Shown here piece after piece: positions 1 to 7,677 of a DNA stretch of 64,000 bases (position 1 is its first letter; every line of letters begins with the position of its first letter). The stretch lies in the NCBI GenBank assembly GCA_037833965.1, contig AP031358.1, positions 4,782,001 to 4,846,000 of the forward strand. Reading direction: 5' to 3'. The notes beneath the pieces are model-generated. The model worked only from the letters and a program-made list of their open reading frames with translations, did not search any database and had not been told where the DNA came from. Both the position numbers and the translations under genes were made by a program. Origin of the DNA: Marchantia polymorpha subsp. ruderalis. Taxonomy: Eukaryota > Streptophyta > Marchantiopsida > Marchantiales > Marchantiaceae.

Positions 1-2154
1 GTTCACTTTTCGACTCCCGAGATCTTCAACCAAGTCATAGTGGGCGCGTTGGGGCGCCGGGGTCGGCGACGCTCTGCGAGGTTCCACGGTGGCTGCCAAC
101 TTCGCCCCAAGGGAGGATGTCAAGTCTGGCCGCGGTGGGTCCTTTTGAGTGCGGATCGCTTCCTGCAACAGGTTGGCTACCTCGTTGCGGATATCCGGAG
201 CATAGTCCCGTTTCAGTAGGCGCACTGGCTCGTCCTCGACTGCTGCCTGGGGGCGCACTGCTGGTGCCTCCCGCGTAGTCGAAGACTTCCGAGCAGGTCG
301 CGAGTCGGACTTGCTGGATGTCTTCTCCTTTCCTTTCCCCGTCCGGTCGGCGGTTCTCCGTTCGTGCTTGCGAGTGTCACGCTCTTGCTCCTTGGATTTC
401 TTGGAGCTACGAGTTTCGACCCGTGCGCACATAACCTCTTCAGCCGGCCATTCTTCGTCTTCGCCATCCCCGTCTGAACCTACTTCGACCTGGTTAACTT
501 GCACGTCCTCCTTGGCAGGAGTGTTCACAAATCGTACCACTGGCCGAGGGACTGGTGGCTGATCACACTCTGGCGCAGTGTGCCCGACCTTCTTGCAATT
601 ACTACATGTCGGAGCATAATCGTTTCGCCTTTTTGGATGGGGACACTGCGGTGAGAAGTGCCCAACTTCCCCGCAATTATAACAAGCTCGCGGTGGCGGT
701 GGGTCAAACGTCCCTGGAGGTGCTCTCCGCCTCACAGGTACCGTAGTGGCCCGATCCACCGGAATATATCGTGGAACTTGCATTGCTGAAACCGCAGGAG
801 GGGTAGGCACCGACTGGACGGCGTAGGCTGTCTCTTCGCTAGCCTCTCCATAGTACTGAGGGTGCTCTCCATAGTACTGAGGGTGCTCTCCATAGTACGG
901 TTGCGCCCACTCTACTGCGTTGACTGGATATGACGGCCGGGTGGTAAGGCACTCGGTGTTTGCATGTCCCACCGCCCCGCACGTAGTACACCATAAGTTC
1001 GCTCGCACTCTCCCGGGTGATTTTCGGCGATCATGCCCGCCTACCACTTGAACCTTGAGATCGGCGAAGTCCTTCACAAGGGTCTCCATCTTCGAAGCTA
1101 TATCTCCCGGCGCTCTGTCCGTAGCCACTCGTCGGATGCCCTTTTTCTTCGCTGACCCATGCTTCTTCCTCTTCTTCTCCTCCTCCGACGATGAGGTTTC
1201 CTCTTCTTCGGATGAAGAACGGTTCTCGTCCGAAGACGATTCCTCCGATGACGGAGTTGTACCTCTCCGCCGTCTTCGCCCTCCTTTCGGTTTGCGCTCC
1301 TTCGACTCCCGTCTCTCTCTCCCTCTTCGGTTGAGAGTGGAAGTTTCGAAGGCTTCTGCCGATGCAATCACATCCTCAATAGTGTCGCACTTGCTGCGTC
1401 GGCAAAAAGTCTCCATCTCCCGAGTTAAACCGGTCACGTACCAATCCACAGCTTGTTGTACCGAGAAAGGGGACCCTGGTCCTGTTTTCGGTATTCTGTC
1501 GAGGAGGTCCATAAATCTCTCAGTGTAGTCACGCAGACTCTCCTTCTTCTCTCGCTGCAAATTACGTAACTTCGTCAAAACCCGGCTGTCGTAGCCGAGC
1601 TCGCGAAAGCGACGAAGGAACTTCTCCTTCAGCTGGGCCCATGTTGTCAACCCAGTCGGATCGATGCTCTCGTGATTATACCAACTCCTCGCTTTCTTCC
1701 GCAGAAGGCTTGGAAAGATCCTTAGTCGGTCGTCGTCTGCGATCTCGCGATTGGCAATAGACACCGACTCGAATAACTTGATGTATGAATCTGCATCGTC
1801 GTCATCCCCACTCCCTTTGTACTTCGGGTAGGAATGTTTAGTAATCGGCTGAGGTAGCCGCACATTGGCTTGTCCGTCCGCCATCAGTGTGTCTGTCGAC
1901 GGTCCTCGGGCGGTCGGTTCTACTTCACTAGGCGGGTCCGTGCAAGGAATATCTAGTAGAACTGTAAGCACCAAGTTTGGTTCCGAGTCGCCGGGGGTAG
2001 GTTCCCCAAGGATGTCGGCCGAACTAGGCTTAGGTACTCTTTTTGGTGTTTTCTTGGTTTGACGCCGTGTCTCTTCCACGGCCTTCTCTGAATCTCGTCG
2101 GAACTTGCGGACAGCCCTAGCACTTAGATTGCTCCCGCCAGCCCCCGTCGACAT
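1..2154 (-). CDS. gag: gag-protease, second copy, cut by window edge
   Basis: The first 718 codons of a second gag, starting at 2154 and running out of the window at base 1. It matches 11218-13371 base for base as far as I can see, including the gag domain, the three CCHC knuckles (bases near 970-1010 and 585-690) and the YYGEHPQ repeat near 850-900. The protease part would lie to the left of the window. Its presence shows that the array continues with at least one more internal region. Confidence 0.92.
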   Translation of the reverse strand, partial: MSTGAGGSNLSARAVRKFRRDSEKAVEETRRQTKKTPKRVPKPSSADILGEPTPGDSEPNLVLTVLLDIPCTDPPSEVEPTARGPSTDTLMADGQANVRLPQPITKHSYPKYKGSGDDDDADSYIKLFESVSIANREIADDDRLRIFPSLLRKKARSWYNHESIDPTGLTTWAQLKEKFLRRFRELGYDSRVLTKLRNLQREKKESLRDYTERFMDLLDRIPKTGPGSPFSVQQAVDWYVTGLTREMETFCRRSKCDTIEDVIASAEAFETSTLNRRGRERRESKERKPKGGRRRRRGTTPSSEESSSDENRSSSEEEETSSSEEEKKRKKHGSAKKKGIRRVATDRAPGDIASKMETLVKDFADLKVQVVGGHDRRKSPGRVRANLWCTTCGAVGHANTECLTTRPSYPVNAVEWAQPYYGEHPQYYGEHPQYYGEASEETAYAVQSVPTPPAVSAMQVPRYIPVDRATTVPVRRRAPPGTFDPPPPRACYNCGEVGHFSPQCPHPKRRNDYAPTCSNCKKVGHTAPECDQPPVPRPVVRFVNTPAKEDVQVNQVEVGSDGDGEDEEWPAEEVMCARVETRSSKKSKEQERDTRKHERRTADRTGKGKEKTSSKSDSRPARKSSTTREAPAVRPQAAVEDEPVRLLKRDYAPDIRNEVANLLQEAIRTQKDPPRPDLTSSLGAKLAATVEPRRASPTPAPQRAHYDLVEDLGSRKVN

Positions 2155-2200
2155 TCACCGAGCATGGCTGCTCGTAAAAACCCCGGTGTTGACGCAACTG

Positions 2201-2218
2201 TCCCCGGCAGCGGCGCCA
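2201..2218 (-). other. Primer-binding site of the partial unit
   Basis: Identical to 13418-13435 and placed the same 22 bases past the LTR end at 2241. It confirms that the inner LTR also acts as the 5' LTR of a further unit to the left. Confidence 0.75.
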
Positions 2219-3212
2219 AAAAGAAGTTGTCGGCTTCTTATGTAATAACCCACTAAAGGCTAAAACTGCAATATAGTGGTAGAAAGGTCGAACCCACAGG
2301 GACAGAGGAACACACAGGGTACAAAGTGTCACGTTTTAACAGACTATTGAGGAGTTTGAATTCTCAGGCAACTGTCACTCCCAGAAATACTGCAAGTGTC
2401 CACTCGGAGCGCACTCGGAGGTCGCACAGTGCAGCGTAACACACACACACACACACACACACCTGAAACTACAGAAACACAACCCAGAGATCCGTTAGGA
2501 CCTCTACTCAAGATTTCAGGGGGGGGAAAGTCTCTCGGGAGTACACTCAGCGAAGCTGCGGGTAGTGACTCCCAACTCCGGCTTTTACAACACTTCCGCT
2601 AGCTTGCTGCTAGCGTAGGAAACCCGGTTTGGACTGCCTACTTCGGATCGAAGTCACTCAGACGCGGTGAACAACACTCTCAACTCACAAAACGCGCAGA
2701 GAACACAGGTCCGCACTGAAGGACTCACCGAGAAACATTCCAGTAACACAACAACAGTCTATTGAAGAGTTTGAATTCTCAGGCACTTGTCATTCCCAGA
2801 AATACTACAGGGGTTACCCTCAAGGCACCTGCTGCAGCGTAACCTGAATTTACAACCAAGGCTTACACGAAGTAGCAAAACTTCATTTTGGCATTCAGGG
2901 GAAAAATCCCAAAGGAGTACAATCAGAAAGAAACACTCGAAGGTGTAGGGGCGAAACTGTTCAAGTATCTAACTAGTCACTGGCTCTGAGCATCGGCAGT
3001 CACCCGCAGGTGCAGTTCCGAACTACTCAAGTCTCTAACCAATGTACTAGCTCTGAACATTCGGCCGAAGGCCTTCAGCTACAAAATGCGGAACGCTAAG
3101 TTGTAACTCCTCCTGCGTGGTGACAGAACTCAAGGACACAAACACGCAAAGGAAATGGGTTCCTGATCTGCACTTCTGATGGGAAAGAACCCCAGGCAAA
3201 ACGCCTGGAACT

Positions 3213-3220
3213 ATTTTATA
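3213..3220 (-). promoter_or_regulatory. LTR TATA box, inner LTR
   Basis: The minus strand reads TATAAAAT 37 bases beyond the stop codon of the U3 frame. A small hairpin (3192-3208, CCAGGC stem) lies between it and the expected start of transcription. The solo LTR has TATAAA in the corresponding place with a matching hairpin. Confidence 0.65.
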
Positions 3221-3256
3221 CCTTCTAAGTCCTACCTAACACTCCACTGCACTACG

Positions 3257-6200
3257 CTACACGCCTGCACGGAACCACGCTACACTACACTCCGCGGAAC
3301 CTGTACTACGTCTCCTGCGCGGCCGACTGCCGCGCACTAACTCCCTACCCTGCCACTCTTCCGCTCGACTACGCAGTCCCAACCGCTGCAACGCCGCGGA
3401 CACCTCCCCCTCGAGGGCGGACATGGTATCCTGTGCCTTCGACAGAAAGGCCTCGAGCTTCTTCGCTACCTTCCGCCGACTCCTACTGTCGCCTGACAAC
3501 AACCCGGCTGCGCGCAATTCAAACTCCCGCAGTGTGAGTTTCTCCTGCGCCTTCACTTCCCAGTGGGCGTAGCCCTTGAGACAGTGGGCGACTCGCCTCG
3601 CCGTCTCCACCTTCGTGCGATCCGCCTCCTTCCTGCGATCCTCTTCAATGGTCACTAATTGCGATTCGGCTTCAGCACGTTGCGCCCTCAATTCGCCACA
3701 CTCTGACTGCAGACTGCGGATTAATTCTTCATCCGCCTGCCGTGCGAGCTGACATTGTTCCAACAACCGCGTCTGTCGCACGAGCTCCTCTGACAAAATC
3801 CGATTCTCGGCCTGCTCAGAGTTGAGTGCTTCCTTGACCTTCACCTGCTCCTTGGTGAGCTCGCCCAGTTTCTCATCCTTCATCTTCTCGGAGTGCTTGT
3901 AGAATTTCTGATTAAGCTTGTACTGTCCCCACAAGCACTCATGCCTCTCCTTCAAGTCCCTCAACTCCTGGTCCACTCTAGCTAATAGCTTGCTGGTGTG
4001 GACTTTAGTGCGAGTCCGCCTGCGCACTAACTCGATGTAAGATCCCGGCTGGAGTGGGTCGGCGTATTTATCGACCTTGCGATCCAAGTACCGCAGCAAC
4101 GGAATCACCTGCTCAGAGAGCGCCGGCGCCGGCGCTCCAACAATTTCCTCCTCCTCCTCCTCGGTGTCTTCTGCTCCTGACATTTCTTCCGTGGAGCCTC
4201 CGTCCTCATCATCCGAGTGGAGAATTTCAGTCGCCATTGATTGCGTCGGCGACTGCCCCGAGTGGGGCTGCACGTTCTCGACGTGTGCTGCCTGCGAAGG
4301 CACGGCTGCAGCCTCGCTGCTCGTCGCCAAAATGTCTAAGGCGGAAGGCGAATGTATCCGAGCGGCATCCCCGTCGCTCGCTGGTTGATTGCCCACCGCA
4401 TTCTCTCTGTCGCCGTCGTCCGTCGCCGAAGGCGATCGAGCGGAGGGTGGCTGCGCGGGGTTGGATTGCGCATCGCGCATCGAGATGTCGTCCCGCGGAC
4501 AGTCACTCCGCTCCTCCGTCTGCTGCTCCCTCGATCGGTCCGTGGGGGCTGTGCCCGGCCCGTGCGCAGGCGCATTTGCCGGCGCCTTGTCCGCCGCAGG
4601 CGTAGCGCCGCGGACATCTATCGCCGAAGGCGACATGGCCGAGGGCCGCACGCCCGATGCTCCTTGGCCTATAGGCCCTACCGCCGAAGGCGCATCTATC
4701 GGCGTACTTCCCGCCGATGGTGCGGCCTCCGCACGCTCTCTGCTCGTATCCCCTCGGCTCGAAGGCCCTGGCGCCGAAGGCGCGAATTGCGGCGCGTGGT
4801 GCGCCGGAGGGTCTGGCCCCGAGGGCCGGTGTCTCGTAGGCGGTTCTTCCGCCGGCTCCTTCCCCTTCCTACGTTGGAACGGGGGTGATTCTTGCCTGTG
4901 CACAGGCGGCACGTGTGGAGGTGTTCTGTGCACAGGTGACCTGTGCACAGGCGAGCGCCTGTGCACAGGCGGACTGCTCCTTCCCACGCGTAAGCGTAGA
5001 TCCACGTCCACTTGTGTTCGCCGATCCGCGGAGGCTCGTCCGTCCGCGGAGGTTTGCCTGTGCGCAAACGGATCATCTGTCCGCATCGCACGTGGTAACT
5101 CCGGAGGCCCTTGGCCCGTAGGCGGCCTCTCTCCCGACGAGGTTGCAGCGTGGCCCGCTGCTCCTGCGGTCGTCCGCGCTTCCTCTCGCCTCTCTGGCGA
5201 CGCACTTCCTATCTCCGTCGCAATCGTCGCCGTGTCTGCACTGTCAGCTGGCAACACCAGTCTGCGTGCCTTCTGCTTCGGCCGGCTGTATGGCTCGCAC
5301 AGCGGCCGCGGTCGAATGGGAGCAGAGAGTTCTTGATGCTGCTCCTCTTCGGCCTCTTCCCTCCATCGCCGCTTCCGCGGCACTCGCGCCGCAGGGGTGT
5401 GTCTCCCTTCATCCCTCCGTCTTGATGGGGTAGAAGTCGGTGACTCCTCCGCATCAGTGTCGACCTCGTTCTCCCGCACATACTTCCCGGGATGGTCGAT
5501 GGACAATGGCGGAAAATGTTCAAGCTCCGCCGCTGTCAAACAATTCCGCTGTCGATAAAAATTGATGAGGAAAGGAGAAAGATGGTTTAGAGTTCCCCCC
5601 TTCTCCTCAAACGCGTGCTGTCGCATCACTCTGTGCAGGATGCTCGCCCAGTGAATTGGAGTTCCCTCGATGACGCACTCCACAAAAGAGACCTGCCACA
5701 ATGTGATGTAGCAGGCGCGATGCGGCTGCAGTAATTGCATCAGCGCCGCGGACAAAGTCCGGCGAAATCGATCCTTGTAATCACGGGTCCTGTACCCATT
5801 CTTGGTTGACCTCCCGGTCTTGAACAGCTCCACAAATTGCGCCTCTTCTTGCTTGGTCACCTTGATGCTCTCGCTGTCGAAAAGGAGATGCCCTGGCATG
5901 CCAGCACATCTTCCCAACGCCTGCGCCCAATCTTGGACTGTCCACCGGTCGACATGCGGACGCAATCCGCGCGAGGGTGGTCCCTGTGGCTCTAGCCACT
6001 CGCGCACCATATTCGCGCAGATGTAATTCCATCCCCATAGCAAGAAATCGAGCTTTCTTGCTATTAAGCGCTCTTCGAAAGCGCGCAGCCCGTTCTGCGG
6101 CAGGCGAAGTGGCACCATCCGCAATCTGCTCGGTCTCGTCATTGCGTTCCTGGGGTTCGCTCGCCCGCTCATTCTACTTCCGCACTGTCCGCGTTTCTTT

Positions 6201-6394
6201 CTCTCTCGGCAAACTCTAATCGCTCTCAATTCCAAATCACGCGCACTCACTTCTCCCTCAATCAACAAGAAATCTCCTGTGCGACGACGACGAGAATGTT
6301 CCGCAGCCAGCAGATGGATGCGCGCAGCGCGCACAAGAGATTGGAATCGCGAATTCAAGAATGGGACGCTCTCCGCCGCCCGGTCGAAGGTCAT
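3257..6394 (-). CDS. U3-encoded protein of unknown function, inner LTR copy
   Basis: 1045 codons from an ATG at 6392-6394, on the same strand as gag-pol but wholly inside the LTR and upstream of the TATA box, so in U3. Residues about 80-305 form a conserved globular part (LDFLLWGWNYICANMV, RWTVQDWAQALGRCAG, NGYRTRDYKDRFRR, GGTLNHLSPFLINFYR). Residues about 320-720 are a proline/serine/arginine-rich linker with SPVHR repeats made by DNA palindromes. A glutamate run sits near 745, and residues about 770-990 read as a long coiled coil. I do not recognise the family; the layout recalls additional-ORF and 'gypsy-type transposase' proteins of plant elements. Relatives with the same order of parts occur in the solo LTR at 55704-60576 and in relics at 20.4-29.5 and 36.3-37.8 kb. 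Confidence 0.85.
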   Translation of the reverse strand: MTFDRAAESVPFLNSRFQSLVRAARIHLLAAEHSRRRRTGDFLLIEGEVSARDLELRAIRVCRERKKRGQCGSRMSGRANPRNAMTRPSRLRMVPLRLPQNGLRAFEERLIARKLDFLLWGWNYICANMVREWLEPQGPPSRGLRPHVDRWTVQDWAQALGRCAGMPGHLLFDSESIKVTKQEEAQFVELFKTGRSTKNGYRTRDYKDRFRRTLSAALMQLLQPHRACYITLWQVSFVECVIEGTPIHWASILHRVMRQHAFEEKGGTLNHLSPFLINFYRQRNCLTAAELEHFPPLSIDHPGKYVRENEVDTDAEESPTSTPSRRRDEGRHTPAARVPRKRRWREEAEEEQHQELSAPIRPRPLCEPYSRPKQKARRLVLPADSADTATIATEIGSASPERREEARTTAGAAGHAATSSGERPPTGQGPPELPRAMRTDDPFAHRQTSADGRASADRRTQVDVDLRLRVGRSSPPVHRRSPVHRSPVHRTPPHVPPVHRQESPPFQRRKGKEPAEEPPTRHRPSGPDPPAHHAPQFAPSAPGPSSRGDTSRERAEAAPSAGSTPIDAPSAVGPIGQGASGVRPSAMSPSAIDVRGATPAADKAPANAPAHGPGTAPTDRSREQQTEERSDCPRDDISMRDAQSNPAQPPSARSPSATDDGDRENAVGNQPASDGDAARIHSPSALDILATSSEAAAVPSQAAHVENVQPHSGQSPTQSMATEILHSDDEDGGSTEEMSGAEDTEEEEEEIVGAPAPALSEQVIPLLRYLDRKVDKYADPLQPGSYIELVRRRTRTKVHTSKLLARVDQELRDLKERHECLWGQYKLNQKFYKHSEKMKDEKLGELTKEQVKVKEALNSEQAENRILSEELVRQTRLLEQCQLARQADEELIRSLQSECGELRAQRAEAESQLVTIEEDRRKEADRTKVETARRVAHCLKGYAHWEVKAQEKLTLREFELRAAGLLSGDSRSRRKVAKKLEAFLSKAQDTMSALEGEVSAALQRLGLRSRAEEWQGRELVRGSRPRRRRSTGSAECSVAWFRAGV

Positions 6395-7640
6395 GGTCGT
6401 CTCTTGGTCGTGAAGAACGTCTCACTTGATGGCCGCGCCGGCTGTACGCTGGAACGGTCTTCGCTCTCACGCGCGGCTTCACGCTCCGCCGTCGTCGATT
6501 AAACTCTCACGCTCGAATTGGCGGATTTGAACTCCGCGAGCGTGTCACCCTCCGGACATGGGGGCGTAGCGCCGAAGGCGAGTTTTCCGCCTTGCGCGGT
6601 ACACTTGTTCGTACCGCCCCTCGGCCAATCTCCTTCTGCCTTGACGCGTGTGTCCGCATGTCGGACGAAAATTCAACTCCTGCCTGTGCGCAGGCAGGGG
6701 CCTCGGCGGATTCTCCGCCGGCGCGGAACTTGAACATTCTCCTGTGCACAGGCGTTCTCCTGTGCGCAGGCGAATTCCGTCCGCGGCGCTGCGCTGGCGC
6801 GGAAGGCGTTGACCGTGGTCAGCCGTCTCCGTCCAGTCTGTCCGTTCCTTGTCTCTCCGTCGGCGCTTCCGCCGCCGCAACTCCGTCCGTCCAAGAGCGC
6901 ATCCACCCGTGCCGTCCGCACGGTCCGTACCTATTGGATTACTCTGGCGGCTCTTCCGTCGTACGCTGCGCTGCGCTGGCGCGGAAGGCGCCGTACACTT
7001 TCTACCTCACAAGGCGCATTTCTAGGGCCCAAGGCGGATTTCCCGCCGACGCCGAAGTGCCTGTGCACAGGCGAACGCCTGTGCGTAGGCGGACTTCGCG
7101 CCTTCCCTAACCCTACTTTGCCTGCGCACAGGCGAACGCCTTCGTCCGCGCATAGGACAAAACTTGAATCCCCCTTCCGCGTAGGCGGAATTCGCGCCGG
7201 TGGCGAACTCCTTCCGCCGTAGGCGACCGCCTCCGTTTCTTCCAGTAGCGATAACTCCCTAAGTCCTCGTCCGTTCCAAGCGTTCTTGGGCTCGTTAGAA
7301 TCAGCGCGTCGAGCTCTTTCCAACGGGACCCTGACTTGGTCAAGGCGCCCGAGGGTTGACCTAATTACGGGGGTTTCCCTACAGCCGCGGACGCAACCTC
7401 CGAAGGCGGGTTTTGCGCCTTGCGCTGTAGAGATCCTAACTGCGGAGCTCGCAGGGAGGGTGGTGCCTGTGCGTGCTGCGGCACCCCAAATCCCAGATTC
7501 TACAAGATCCCTCGAGAATTCCCGCGATCTTCCGGATTCACTCTGTTTTGATGTACCGAAAGCTATTTACAATGCTGCCAGGGTACAGTTATCCAAAAAT
7601 GTTTTAATTTCCTCAAAATTGCCAAAAGTGGGGTACCACA

Positions 7641-7653
7641 TGCCCCCCTCCTC
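7641..7653 (-). other. Polypurine tract
   Basis: The minus strand reads GAGGAGGGGGGCA directly before the LTR start TGTGGTACC, the position of the plus-strand primer in reverse transcription. The opposite-strand relative has the same tract at 19898-19910. Confidence 0.85.
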
Positions 7654-7677
7654 AATTGTGAGCGCCCACGCGAACAC

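Larger units (their letters stand above)
2241..7640 (-). repeat. Shared inner LTR of the Ty3/gypsy array (5400 bp)
   Basis: This copy is the 3' LTR of the complete unit (7641-18857) and at the same time the 5' LTR of the partial unit to its left. Plus-strand ends are TGTAATAACC at 2241 and GGTACCACA at 7640. The region contains the U3 reading frame 3257-6394, many short palindromes (4885-5060 and 6680-7220), a TATA box at 3213-3220, and a repetitive R-U5 with a CA microsatellite near 2440-2462. Confidence 0.95.

Noticed and set aside
2439-2462. CA microsatellite as an independent repeat locus
   Set aside because: It is part of the LTR and recurs at the same place in every full copy.
4054-5425. 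Long plus-strand open frames opposite the U3 protein (for example 315 residues at 4389-5336)
   Set aside because: They are antisense shadows in very GC-rich, palindromic DNA and their apparent repeats (LCTGG) come from the palindromes. The minus-strand frame is conserved in other LTRs, the plus-strand ones are not.
4885-7220. CRISPR-like array from regularly recurring short repeats
   Set aside because: The repeats are 12-16 base palindromes with irregular spacing in a plant LTR, without spacers of even length or cas genes.
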